This document shows, piece after piece, positions 12,901 to 24,700 of a stretch of 40,758 bases of DNA; the stretch's first letter is position 1, and the number at the start of each line of letters is the position of its first letter. The stretch spans positions 1 to 40,758 of the forward strand of contig CAXKVV010001452.1 in the NCBI GenBank assembly GCA_964058805.1, in the 5' to 3' direction. A model generated the notes under the pieces. That model did no database searches. It saw only the letters and a program-made list of their open reading frames with translations, and was not told the DNA's origin. Source of the stretch: Schoenoplectus triqueter. Taxonomy: Eukaryota > Streptophyta > Magnoliopsida > Poales > Cyperaceae. Made by a program: the position numbers and the translations under genes.

Positions 12901-14727
12901 CCATGAGAATTCAATTAAATATTAATTATCAAAAAGAGCAATTGATGTAAAATAATCTTTCACAACTTTCAATTAAAAATATAACTTTATAGAAAATATG
13001 AAATGTGAAGTATAAAAGATGTAAGTGTAGAAGAAAATACAAGATATGTTAACAGAGTTTGGTTATAAAAATCTACATTTTCGGGTCTCATCACACTAAT
13101 GGAACATCACTTTATTACTCAAAAATATTTTACAATTAGAACTTTAGCTTCTTCACAAAAATAAGTGCAAGAATACTAAAAATAACCTAATAAATAAAAT
13201 ACAATAATGAGCACTCAAGTCTCAGAAAAGACAGATAATAGTTGTAGAAAAAATGATTCAAATCTCAAAGATAAAGCTAAACAATGCTCAGAAAAATCAT
13301 AACAAATCTACTAGATTTGACTAATTCAAGATCTTAGTTTTTTTTATTTGCAAAAAAAAAAGGATATAAGGCTCTTTGATAGTTTTGAATTGATAGATTG
13401 CTTAGAATCTTGAAAATTTATCAGTTTGGGCAATCCTAAATCAACATCTTAAATAGAGCTCTTAACATAAAAGCAATTAGTATTTTTGCGCAGAAATCCG
13501 TTATAACAGTCCAAAAACTGTTATAACGTTTATCGATCTTGAAACTTGAGTTCCCAAGAATACTCCTTGTTAGAATTTTTTTAATAATGTTATAACGGCT
13601 CAAAAATGAATAGAATGAACAATTATAACGATAGCCGGAAACGTTGAACGTTTTATAAAATATTAACAATGATTTGACTAGTTTGATCAACTTCTGACAA
13701 GGTCTATTGAACTTCTGAATCGTTATAACGATTCAATGGAGCGTTGAACGATTCTGAAACGTTAACACTTTATGAATCATTACATAATAATATACTTTGT
13801 TAACTTTATGAAATATTATAACGGTTGAAGAACCATTATAATGATTTACTATGGCATAGAATATTTTTCTTACAATATATATGAAGAAACATAAGATTTT
13901 AAATTATACCTTTACATAATTGTGATTCTATATCTTCACTAAAGCTTCGGCAATAGTCTTGAGCATCTACACTTTGATTTCTTAAAACATCAATAGGATC
14001 GTACACAAATATCTTTAAAAAATTTATTAAATTCAATTATGTTTTGCAAAATAATAAAATAAAAAAATTATTAAGCACAATACTTATTAATGAGTGAAGC
14101 TTTTGATTGATTATCATGAGTTTTGTTAAAATATATGATCTCATGCCTTGAAAAAACCTATTATTTGTCTTGTATATGAGGTTAACTACATAAAGGATTT
14201 CAAATGACTTTCAAATGATAGTGTTTTTTTTTTTTTGCATTTTGTATATGTAGTTAACCTTTGATCAAAATTGTAGTTTATAATTTTTACTCTAAAAAGA
14301 TTGTAGTTTAGAATTGAATATTAGATTAGTTCATGATTTCTATATATTAGCCATTTTTTTGTAACTCAGAAATACTTGCCATTTAGATTTGAATATTAGA
14401 TTAGTTTCAATTGGCCAATTTTTTGTAACTCGGAAATACTAGACTTATGGCATGTAACTATTGTATTGTTATTATTAATCTTATGTTTAGAATATTTATT
14501 TAATCCATTGTTAGAAATTTTTTTGGGAAGTTGGCAGATAAAATATTTTATCTATGAGCTTTTGTAAAGTACACTTTTGTTGCAGTTAAATAGAGTATGT
14601 GATACCTTTGCCCTTTGTTATGGCAGATTAATTCGGATGCCAAAAAAAAAAAAAAATCGGACGCGTTTACGGGGAATCGAACCCAGTACCTTCCTTATCA
14701 TATATGAGAGGCTCAAATAGACGGCTA
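9907..14727. other. Upstream region of HSCB and transposon-derived intergenic DNA
   Basis: No supported gene. About the first 200 bases should hold the HSCB promoter and leader; overlapping ORFs on both strands there show no recognisable domain. 10244-10400 starts like a hAT end (TAGGGCTGCTAACGGAC) with short direct repeats. 11640-12060 is a locally GC-richer patch with a NotI site and no convincing gene. 12050-12380 starts GGGGTGGCAATTGG and carries AACCCGA-type runs, typical of decayed hAT-like elements, with a 17-base T run near 12090. 13490-13850 carries repeated GTTATAACG palindromes. 14641-14700 carries a tRNA-like B-box motif. Confidence 0.6.
13490..13850. repeat. Dispersed CGTTATAACG palindrome cluster
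   Basis: CCGTTATAAC, GTTATAACG, TTATAACGATT, TCGTTATAACGATTC and TATAACGGTT occur repeatedly within about 360 bases. They are palindromic or near-palindromic around TTATAA. The same motif recurs inside the hAT-like element at 14728-15409. No coding potential. Confidence 0.65.
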
Positions 14728-15409
14728 TAGTGTATTAAAATCTGAACGGGTCGGGTTGGGACAGGTTTTGATGGGACGGGTCGGGACGGGTCAATGGGTT
14801 TTCACGGGACGGGTCTATTTTGGGGGGTTTAGCCGCGACCTGTCTTAGATCCGACGGGTCGGACGGGTTGGCGGGTCAAATTTGTTTTCTAAAATTCTAA
14901 AAATTTCAAAAATCGTTATAACAGTTCAGTAAATCGTTAAAACGGTTCAATAAATCGTTGCAATGATTTATGAAACGTTATAACGATTTATAAAATGTTA
15001 TAATGATTTATGAAACGTTATAACGTTTCTGCAAACCGTTATAACGATTTAGAAACCGTTACAACGGTTCAAGCACTAATATGACTCAAAATAAATTGAA
15101 ATAAAATTTTAAATGAAATAATTTTAAATGACTCAAAATAAATTTTTAAAATTTAGAAACCGTTATAGCGGTTCAGGTTTGATTCCCGAGTCGGGTCGGG
15201 CACTGGTTAGAGCGGGTTGGTCGGGTCGGGTCGGGACGAGTCTAAAACGGGTCGGGTCTAGCACGGTTTTTTTTTTCAATTTTTTTTGCCCGCGCCCGTG
15301 CTAGACCTGCCGGTTCTAACAGGTCACGTGTCTGACGAGTTTGAGCACCGGTCTGGTCGGGGTGGGTCGCGGGGACGGGTTCCGCGGGTCGGGTTTTTTT
15401 AACACACTA
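14728..15409 (+). mobile_element. GC-rich hAT-like non-autonomous element, copy A
   Basis: The ends are TAGTGTATTAAAA and, on the opposite strand, TAGTGTGTTAAAAAAA. It is flanked by an 8-bp target duplication with one mismatch (GACGGCTA at 14720-14727, GACTGCTA at 15410-15417). The interior is G-rich CGGGT/GGGAC runs on the plus strand. Unlike copies B-D it carries a block at about 14910-15180 of repeated CGTTATAACG-type palindromes and AAATGAAATAATTT repeats. No transposase coding. The hAT assignment rests on the 8-bp duplications and TAG-type ends. Confidence 0.8.
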
Positions 15410-15514
15410 GACTGCTATATATATAGAGGTGGCAATTGCAATTAGATAGATCAGGTTGGGTTGAGATTCAAATGAGTCAGATCGATTAGTTTAATTTTTT
15501 GGTAGACTATTGTA

Positions 15515-15920
15515 GATTTTGTTATATATAATAATTATAAAAATCATATTATTAATAATAAGAGTGATAAAAGTAAAAATTTAAAACTACGAGTGATAGC
15601 GCGCCACTGTCAGTGGTGCGAAGGAAATGCGCAACTGCTAGTGGCGTCTTTGTGTAAACACGACACTGCTAGTGACGCGTTTGCCTAAAAATGAGTTTTA
15701 TAAATACACACACAGATAGATACCTGCGCCGTTGGTATTTGTGGGAGACAAACGCACCACTGGCAGTGACGCGTTTCAGTAAAGACGCCACTGACAGTGG
15801 CGCATTTGCTCTGCGCTACTACCAGTGGCGCGCTACCATCCGTAGATTTAAAATTTTAATTTTTATCACTCTTATTATTAATAATATAATTTTTATAATT
15901 ATTATATTTAAATAAATATG
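15515..15920. mobile_element. Mutator-like MITE with CACTG..CAGTG palindrome arrays, copy 1
   Basis: It is flanked by AGACTATTGTA at 15504-15514 and 15921-15931, an 11-bp match that includes the target duplication. Long AT-rich inverted arms (with TAATAATAAGAGTGATAAAA) enclose a GC-rich core. Six near-palindromes of the form CGCCACTGNCAGTGGCG lie at about 15601, 15629, 15660, 15753, 15784 and 15813, three near each arm and spaced 28-31 bases. A 74-codon ORF across it is incidental. It may be nested in an older element starting GAGGTGGCAATTG near 15425. Confidence 0.78.
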
Positions 15921-15931
15921 AGACTATTGTA

Positions 15932-16532
15932 TTATGAACCTCTCAATCCGTTATAATGATAGAAACTTTGTCCGTGACCTCATCAAAGAGATATGAAAGT
16001 AGTGCAGATCGGATCTAATCGATTGAATCAGATCAAATTAATTTATATATTATATTTAATTATATTATAAATCATTTAATTTTGAGTCAGATTAAATTTG
16101 AATCATATAAATTTAAATTTAAAAAAAAAATAGAATTGTCAATAGCTAAAATAAATAAATTACCAAATAATCTCCCCCTGTTTCTTAAAAAATTCACCAA
16201 AGAAAATATTAGCGTGGTAAAAGCGAGTCAGTGCGAGGTAAAAAAATGTTTGGCTAAACAACTATTTTTTCTGATATACACTGCTGATATTGTCTGGTTG
16301 GCAGTGAGCCAGAAACAAAAAATTGTGCACGACATGACATTTCATAAATGTTTGCAACCAGCGATAGACATGACTACACATAGCATATAGGAGTCACCAT
16401 AGTATCTTTTCTGTGATAACTATTAGTTTTTAGGATATCACTGTCACGACTATGATTAACCCAACTGTGCAAACTTGTACATCCGTCTTATTTATTTTGA
16501 TTGCATTCACACTCGTCTTATGTTATTAATTA
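15932..16532. other. AT-rich intergenic stretch, no gene
   Basis: A 102-codon ORF (16082-16390, plus) shows no recognisable domain and is Lys/Ile-rich, as expected of AT-rich DNA. The first part repeats GATCGGATCTAATCGATTG-type motifs like those before 15504, consistent with one older element split by the MITE at 15515-15920. Confidence 0.45.
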
Positions 16533-16974
16533 GGGAGAATTGAGTATATACTCTCAATATATATCAATTTGAATATTTATTTAAATTTAAAAATTGGATA
16601 TTTATCCTAAAATTTTGAATATTTATTCAAAACTATTATTGTTCTCATAGAAATTAAATTATAATAGAATAAAAATATCATTCTTTGTATTCCCGCTATT
16701 TACTTAAATCTACAACAGTCTCTTTAAACAGTCTTGTCCTTTATTTTCTCATGAATTTCACAAGCTCGAAAATGGATAATTAGCAACCTTCGATATAATC
16801 ATTAGCCTCCCTAAAAGACTGTCAGTGTTAATTTGATTTTTATGAGGATAATAATAATTTTGGGTAAATATACAAGATTTTAATATTTTGAAGGATAAAT
16901 ATCTAATTTTCAAGTTTGGAGAGGTAAATATTCAAATTGAAATATATTAAGAGGTATATATGTCCAATTTTGCC
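16533..16974. mobile_element. Mutator-like MITE with perfect 9-bp target duplication
   Basis: TATTAATTA flanks both sides (16524-16532 and 16975-16983). The ends are GGGAGAATTG and, on the other strand, GGCAAAATTGG, followed by long imperfect arms sharing CAATTTGAATATTTA and GATATTTATCC. It is 442 bp with no coding capacity. The 9-bp duplication fits the Mutator superfamily, though the duplicated bases are AT-only and so less decisive. Confidence 0.7.
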
Positions 16975-17011
16975 TATTAATTAAATACTAGCTAGATACA
17001 TTCAGAGTTTC

Positions 17012-17375
17012 CACTGATTTTTAATACAATAATTAAATTAATCATATTATTAATAATAATGATAAAAAAAATTAATAATAAGAATGACAGTGTGTCATTA
17101 TCAGTGACATTTTGAAAATGCATCATTGACACTGATATTTTTTTATTATTTTTTGTAGCTTTGTAAAAAAAATAACCACGCCAGTGGGAATGACGCACTC
17201 CCACTGGCGGAAAATTTGAAATTTTATATTCTTTTATTTCTATTCAACTTTTTAGATGAGATAAGGGGAAAAAGAAAATATCACTAAAAATAGTGTGTTT
17301 TCAAATGTGTCAGTTTCAGTGACGCATATTTTATGCGTCGGTCACAGTGGATGCGTCGGTCAAATGTGTCAGTAT
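17012..17375. mobile_element. Degraded copy of the CACTG..CAGTG MITE family
   Basis: The left end CACTGATTTTTAATACAATA and the block ATATTATTAATAATAATGAT match the left arm of the element at 15515-15920. The core has decayed palindromes (TCATTATCAGTGACA, CGCCAGTGGG, CTCCCACTGGCGG, CAGTTTCAGTGACGC). The matching right arm is not recognisable, so the copy is truncated or rearranged. Confidence 0.55.
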
Positions 17376-17928
17376 CAAATATATTAATTAATATGATTAA
17401 TCAATCAGACAAACTGGAACATCCATCAAACCCATTTATCTCCATACATGGTCACTTTAAGTTGTACGAGTTAATCCAACTGATTAATCATCTTCTGTCT
17501 TTTTGAGTTTTGATTTGTATGCATGCATTGTTGATGAGTGATGACTACTGGTGTGCGTTTCCAATCATGAAACCTCATTCGGTCCCTTGGATTGGGAAAA
17601 AACAGTTTTTTTATTGTTTTGATTAAAATAAAAAAGAGAATAATAGTATGATTAATTCTGATTTAATTGTATGATTAATTCTGATTTATGCACAAATAGT
17701 CAGATTTGAGTTTTAAATTCGGTCTTAGTTGTTGGGACAAAATTTGAAACTCAGTTCTATTTTTTTTATAAAATTTATATGCTTTTAGTTAATTATAAAA
17801 AAATTGAGACTGAATTTTAAATTCAGTCCGAGATAATCATACGATTATCCTCTTTTCTTTTATCTTAGTTCCCGCAAAAAAAAAATGGGGAAAGGAGACC
17901 TCCACCTCGATTGCATGCAGTTCACTTA

Positions 17929-19266
17929 GTCCGTTTGGCAAATCAAGGAATAGCTTTGGAAGAGTGGTAATTTTGGAAGAGTGATAGAATAATATTTTTT
18001 TGGAAGAGTAGTAGAAGAGTGGTATTCTTGACTATTCGGAAGAGCGAAAATATCGTTTGGCAGTTGTTACTCAGAATAGTTAAAATATGAATAATTATGA
18101 TACTAATAATGATGATGATAATAATAATAGTAAAATAATAATCATAATAGTAAGATAATAATAATAATAAAGTAATAAAAAATAATCATAATAAATAATA
18201 ATATTATAATAGTAATATAATAAAAATATAAACATAATCATAATATAGTAATATAATAATAAAAATTATAATTACAATCATAATTATAATAATATAATAA
18301 TCATAATCATAATCATGATAATAATAATTATAGTCATAATCATAATAATATAATCATAATCATAATAATATAATAATAAAAATATAATCATAATCATAAA
18401 ATAATTATAAATAATAATAATAATAATAATAAAAATTAATCATAACTATAATCAACATATAATAATATAATACAACATAATAAAATGATAATAAAGTAAT
18501 AAAAAATAATCATAATAAATAATAATATTATAATAAAAATATAAACATAATCATAATATAGTAATATAATAATAAAAAATTATAATAATATAATAATAAT
18601 AAGTAATCATAATTTTAATAATATAATTATAATATAATAATCATAATCATAATAATATAATAATAAAAATATAATCATAATCATAAAAATAATTATAATT
18701 ATAGTAATATAATAATAAATTAATCATCACTATAATAAACATATAATAATAGAATACAACATAATAAATAATAATAATCATAATCATAATCATCATAATA
18801 TAATAATATAATAATAAATAATCTTGATCATAATAATATAATAATAAAATAATTATATTTATATTCATAATATAATAATATAATATTAAAATTATATTGA
18901 TAATAATAATAAATAATATAATAATACTAATGATAACGATAATATAATAACAATAATGATAATAATAATAATAAATAATAATCATAATATTAATATAATA
19001 ATAAATTATAATCATAAATATAATATAATAATATAATAATACTAAATCTTAATCTTAATCATAATATAATAATATAATATAATATAATTAAACAATAATC
19101 GCTATTCCGACGAGAGCTAATTCGGTATTCCACCTATAAGTTGGTATACCGGATTAGCACTATTCTGCACTCTTCTACTTAGTCTAAAATTCGTTTGACA
19201 AATTAATTCATCGGAATAGCTATTCTATTCCAACTTTTTGCTATTCCATTGGGTGCCAAACCGACC
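17929..19266. mobile_element. PIF/Harbinger (Tourist)-like element packed with simple repeat
   Basis: The left end is TTA|GTCCGTTTGGCA and the right end on the opposite strand is TAA|GGTCGGTTTGGCA, so the element is flanked by TTA (17926-17928, 19267-19269), the family's usual 3-bp target. Subterminal AAGGAATAGC and AATGGAATAGC also match as inverted repeats. About 1 kb of the 1338 bp is ATA/ATC-type simple repeat (18080-19095). No transposase. A 5' fragment of the same family lies at 34488-34555. Confidence 0.75.
18080..19095. repeat. About 1-kb ATA/ATC-rich microsatellite tract
   Basis: Nearly pure mixture of ATA, ATAATC and ATAGTA units, with internal longer-period repeats: the block AATAATCATAATAAATAATA near 18178 recurs near 18505. 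It is bounded by the two ends of the Harbinger-like element, so it expanded inside that element. The minus-strand ORF of Tyr/Ile repeats across it is an artefact. Confidence 0.92.
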
Positions 19267-19419
19267 TTACAACTTACAAGACTGCTGGATTAATTCTCTC
19301 TTCAGCAAGCATTTAATAATTTGCAGAGAGCCAGAGATCAGTAAAATGGAGGCGTCAAAGCCGAGGAATGCGGCACTATGGTGGCAAGTGGCAACTAAAA
19401 ATAGTAGATGATACTCTCT

Positions 19420-19462
19420 TATTTATTTATTTATTTATTTATTTTATTTATTTATTTATTTA
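19420..19462. repeat. (TTTA)n microsatellite
   Basis: Nearly uninterrupted TTTA units, with one imperfect unit in the middle. Confidence 0.9.
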
Positions 19463-20796
19463 TATAGTATCTCATAAGATGATTAGATGAGTATAATACA
19501 GATTTTTTATTAACTGATATGAGTATGAGTAAATTTATTTCTAGTTAAATAAATAAGTATGGATATGGATAAAAATCATTTCATATGTGTTATCCTATAG
19601 AATAAATTATTAAAACTAATTTATTTTATTTTAAATATAATTATATTATCTAATAATTATCTTCTTTTTTTAGTACAAAGATTAAGTGTTTTGAGTCCTA
19701 TGAATTGAAAGAAATGAGTTTGAATATTTTTCACAAATGATGATAAAAAAATAATATACTAATACTATTTGTCAGCACCCATATATTTTTAGTAAGTCTA
19801 ATTTTAATAGGATAAAGATAGAGTATGAGTATATGAGAGAAATTTTATAAGAGTATGATAATAAAAATATATTCATTTGATCCATATCGTATCCATTGAC
19901 ACCCCTTGCAACTATGAAAGAGAGTGAAAATAAAACTAAGAGACGTTTCATGGCATGATATAATCCTTGTAAGATTTATCCTTCGGTCACATGTACACAC
20001 TAAACCATTGAGAGAAATACGTTAAATGTTAATTAAAAAATCTAGTAAAACAGATATACAGAAAGAAGTTTTTTGTTGTCTAACCTTATAAAAAATAATT
20101 TTCGTGAATATATATTTCTTTTGAAATATTAACAAAACTTTCCTATATCTCTGTATCGACATTCACAATTTAAAGAAAACGGATCATTCACAGAAAAAAA
20201 ACTTGAAAAATAAATTCCGAATCTGAACTCTACGTTTAGTTTGTTATTTTTTTATACATAGCTTTCTGATCGACAGGCAATGAGTTCAAAATTCATTGAA
20301 GATTCTAGGTAAATGGCTGCATTTAGACTCCAAGTTGAACTTGAGATTGATGAAATGAAAAAAATTCAAGGTTTTTATGTGAACGTGATTTTTAATTTGA
20401 ATTGTGAATTTGAACACAAATAATAGAGATAATTTTTGTCAAAACATTTTTTTAAAAGAGATATATTTGTGAAAAAAAATTTAGGTGTTAGACAAAAAAA
20501 AATACAACAGCCAGAAAAGTTCGACACAGAAAATGGGATAGGTTTTTTGTCTGTTCCAAGATGAGTAAAACAAACTTCGATAATTGTGTTTTTAGTTTGT
20601 TTTTTGAGCTTGAGCTTGTTTATTGTCTCTCTTTTTTTATGTGACTAACGGGAAAAAAATTCTTTCCAACTCAAATTTATCTTTAATGATATATATCATT
20701 ATCAGGGCACCTTTCACGTTTTTCTTTACTTTTTTATAGCCACAGTTTTTGGGGGTACACTGTCACAACTTCAGAGTGACAATGTTAGGTCTAAGA

Positions 20797-20855
20797 ACCC
20801 CCAGATCATCAAAAAAAAAAAGCCCCAGATCATCAAAAAAAAAAAAGCCCCAGAG
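20797..20855. repeat. Short tandem repeat, about 24-base unit
   Basis: CCCCAGATCATC followed by 11-12 A and AG occurs twice in tandem, then a partial third unit (CCCCAGAG). Probably slippage or a local duplication. Confidence 0.75.
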
Positions 20856-21716
20856 CTCCAGAAAAATATATCAAGGTTTTTTAAATAAGCATGATGCATT
20901 GCAACATTTTACTTTGTCGTGTAGCTAGTAATTGCGTAGGCCGAGAAGCTTACATTCATTCTGAAACTCCGAGCATTACTTGGTCCACTTGGATGGGGAC
21001 ACTTCATTGCCATTAGAGTCCCATTAAGATTTTCTGATCTCTCCGATAAATCTGAAACCATTTACCATGCACTGTATTTTTATGTGTTTTACTAGTAAAT
21101 TAATAAGGACATCTTTCAGCGTTAGATAGCTGTACCGTAGTGGTAGAAGCTCTTTTATGTTAATATTTTATTTTCTTGAAGAGCCTTTGAAATTCATCTC
21201 CATGTTTTCATGAACGAAATTTATATATTAAACTAAATAATAGAAAATAACTCGAGAATATGTTAAAGTGAGATGTACATTAAAAAAAACTACAAAAGAG
21301 ACTTTGCAGATATATATGTAGACAGTATAATACAATTTGCTAAAGGCCTCATGGATCCTGCAGCCAAAGCCATTGAGCACTTAATAGTGATACTTGATAC
21401 TCATTGTGCGCATTGTGGATAATGTGTTTGAAAGAAAAAAAAATGTACTTGACTCTTAATAATATAAATATAGTGGCGTCAGGAAAGGGGAGATGCAGCC
21501 TGCACAAGGAAGAAAGAGTTTTCAAGATCTTGGTTTGCAATTAATGTATAAACTATATATAAATGCATCAAATCCTATCATCTAATTAAGCAAATAGATA
21601 TGCAAACAGGAAAAGTCAGCGAGATAATATATGGAAGTTATACTTATACGAGTTCATGATCTCATAAATTAAGAAAATTTCCTGTATTAATAACATGCCT
21701 GGAATACAACATCTCA

Positions 21717-24700
21717 TCAGAAACTTTGCACCTTCCGTGTTGATGGCGTTGTAACTGCTTCATCTAGCTTTATTTTCTTGTTGCTATCAAGTGTTAAGCC
21801 AAAATGGATATGTGGAAAATGTGCCCACTGAGTGACAAAAAGCCACAAACAAATTAAACGAGTAAATCATATATAAAAACATTTAGAATTTAAAAAAGGC
21901 AGTGAATTCCAAAACAAATATATAAAACAACTTACGAACATTGAGATATCTTTGGTCTAACGATAAATATAATAAATGTTTTTCGTATGATCGCAAATTA
22001 GAAAATCAAGTGAATGGTCATTGTAAACATTTAAAGTTGAGCGATTTAATTCTCTTCTTTATTTCAAAACAAATTAAAAGTAACTTTAAAATGTGGTGCA
22101 TGTTTTTATAACCTTATATATGTTCCTTTTGGGGGCCGGTAATTAATTACTGCACTTGCACACACCTATTCAGTTAAATTAAATTTTGCAACAAAATAAG
22201 TTACAAAGGGTATCCCATTATAATATAACATCTCAATTTGTGTACAAATTGATTTTATTTTCAACTTGTTATTCGACTATCCAATCCCATGAAGGTAATA
22301 TTATATATAATACAAAAATGTAAACTTGTTCCAATTGTGTTACTTTTATTTTGAAAATCTGAAAGAGTGAAGTCACCATTTTCACAAAATTTCTGAAGCA
22401 TATTGAATAACTAAAGCAAAATCATATTGAATATATAGGTGTCAAGTACTATAAAAGGTGCAAGATTATATATTTTGGGGAACTAGTCTTTTGATCAAGT
22501 GGCAAAGTTGAAAAACAATACTTTTTATTTAAGAGGTAACAAGTTTAATATCCGGATGATTCTTTTATCTATGATTTGTGAACATTAAAATTGAATGAAT
22601 TAGACCTCCATCTTTATGTAAAGGGAAGGAATCACTTGACAATGGTTATCTTGATAATTTTGACAATGAGTTTTCATATAAATATAAAAATATTTAAAAT
22701 AAAAAAAATATAGATACGTTCCTCTACTTATAGATTGATGGTGATTTAAATTTTATAAAATTTTATTATCGTTTGATAGTCCATCAAAAATCATCAAATT
22801 AGAATCATTGCAAATTATATACCATTTTTATGGATTATCAAATGATAATGAAATTACATAAAATTTGAATCACCATCAATCTATAAGTAGAGAACATATT
22901 TATTTTTTTATTTTTAAAATTATTTTTATATTTATTTAAAAATTTATTGTCAAGATTGTCAAGATAACCCAGTGTCAAGGGATCCCTTCCCTTGTATAAA
23001 ACAATTCTATATAAATCAAGGTTGCACAAGAATCATATATTTAGCTCAGAAGATTTAAATCTTACCAAATACATTGATCATATGTTGACAAATGGTATTC
23101 CATTTATTATTTCTTGAAATTCTTATGATGAAAAACTAAATTTTGATTTGTTCGATGATATTTTGCTTGTCGACATGCATATATTATGAATTTCAGTCCT
23201 TAGAAGATTATTTTGAAAATCCGAACATATCACTATATATGTGGATAGCTACAATAAATGTAAACAATTTTAATGACAGATCATAGATGTATATATGCGT
23301 GCTAAAACGATGTAATTAAATATTTATTTTCATGTTAACCGTTTCAACTGTATATCAAGTTGGAAATTAAGATCTGCTTGAACAGCCTTCTAAAAATTCT
23401 CCTCGATCTAGACATTTAGATAATCAATATTAAAGGACTTACATTCTTTGCTGCAGTGCTAAAAGCCTCTCTGTGGCTGATCTCAGGATTTTTTGCCTTG
23501 ATACGTTGGATTTCCTCCCTACAACAGAATCATGATGCAAATAACTGCATCAGAACAATATTCCATTTGCAATGTTAAGGCTCACAATTTTAAATTATAG
23601 AAATAGCAATCTCACTTGATAAACCGATTATATGCTGAAGGAACACGCTGTCGCTTCTCTGGGGCTGGTTAATAACAAGTAAAATGCTTTGAATTATCAA
23701 TGAAAATAAGTGAGGACCTCATCTATTTCTGATCTTATACAATAAAATCTGAGGGTTCAACCCTCGTATTTTTCTCATAATAATAATAATAATAATAATA
23801 ATGAGTGAAGACATTGATCTGATTGTGGATATATTATGGTCATGTTAACTTCGTCTTACATCTAAATGCTGAAATAGTACATTCAAAAGTCAAAGTGAAA
23901 TATCATGCCTACTTATAGAGTATTAAAAACGGGTCGGGTCGGGTCGGGACGGATTTGCACGGGTCGGCGGATTTTGGCGGGACGGGTTGGGACGGGTCAA
24001 CGGGTTTTCACGGGACGGGTTAGGACGGGTCCATTTTGGGGGGTTTGGCCGCGACCCGTCCTAGACCCGTCGGGTCAGACGGGTCAGCGGGGCGGGGCGG
24101 GTCGGGTCCAAGGGTGGGGCGGGTTGGGTCGGGTCCAAGGTTTTTTTTTCAAAATTTAAAAATAACCCAATAAAATTCAAATAAATTCTCAAAATTCAAA
24201 AATAATTATTAAGAATATTTAAAATATATACTTATTTATATTTTTACCAAAAAAATTAATTTTTTCCATACTTTTTTTAATTTTCCCGGGTTTGCACGGA
24301 TTCCCGGGACGGGTCGGGGGCGGGTTTGCACGGGTTGGGCGGGTCGGGTCGGGTCGGGTCGGGTCGGGACGGGTCCAAAACGGGTCGGGTCTAGCACGGG
24401 TTTTTTTGAAATTTTTTTGCCCGCGCCCGTGCTAGACCCGTCGGTTCTAACGGGTCACGGGTTTGATGGGTTGGGTCACGGATCGGGGCGGGACGGGTCG
24501 CGGCTACGGGTTCAACGAGTCGGGTCTGACCCGTCCGGGTTTTTTTATAACTCTACCTACTTATGGTCTCCTAAAGAATTAGTCAGTTAAAATTCATTAT
24601 TTTTTTCTGAGAAGTCAAACCATGTACTGCCATATACGCTCCTTAATTTCCCCGTCAAAAAATTGGCAGTACGTCCACAAAAACCTTTTTAATATGCCAA

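Larger units (their letters stand above)
19270..21716. other. Intergenic, 3' of YABBY2; no gene seen
   Basis: A TTTA tetranucleotide tract (19420-19462) opens an AT-rich stretch. GATCCATATCGTATCCATTGA then CACCCC, ending near 19905, resembles the end of an old TIR element. A short tandem repeat of an about 24-base unit (GCCCCAGATCATC plus A run) lies at 20797-20855. The last bases before 21717 include the YABBY2 3' untranslated region. A 63-codon minus ORF at 21349-21540 has no recognisable domain. Confidence 0.55.

Noticed and set aside
14641..14725. tRNA gene or SINE: minus-strand GGTTCGATTCC B-box followed by a T run
   Set aside because: The T-arm motif is good, but no matching acceptor stem, no A-box and no sensible anticodon arm could be drawn. 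At most a decayed tRNA-derived fragment.
15595..15840. CRISPR-like array of spaced repeats
   Set aside because: The units are degenerate palindromes inside a transposon with 9-11 bp target duplications, in a plant genome. They are not direct repeats with unique spacers.
16082..16390. 102-codon plus ORF
   Set aside because: Lys/Ile-rich composition expected of AT-rich DNA, no domain, and no splice or promoter context.
18647..19015. 122-codon minus ORF of Tyr and Ile
   Set aside because: It is a translation of an ATA/ATC microsatellite.
23905..24159. Arg/Gly-rich plus-strand ORF (and a similar one at 30094-30351 minus)
   Set aside because: It is a translation of CGGGT runs inside hAT-like copies. 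The same run gives open frames wherever it occurs, and no gene structure supports it.
23930..24370. Telomere-like or ribosomal GC-rich repeat
   Set aside because: The runs are CGGGT/CGGGA, not TTTAGGG, and have no rRNA similarity. TIRs and 8-bp duplications explain them.
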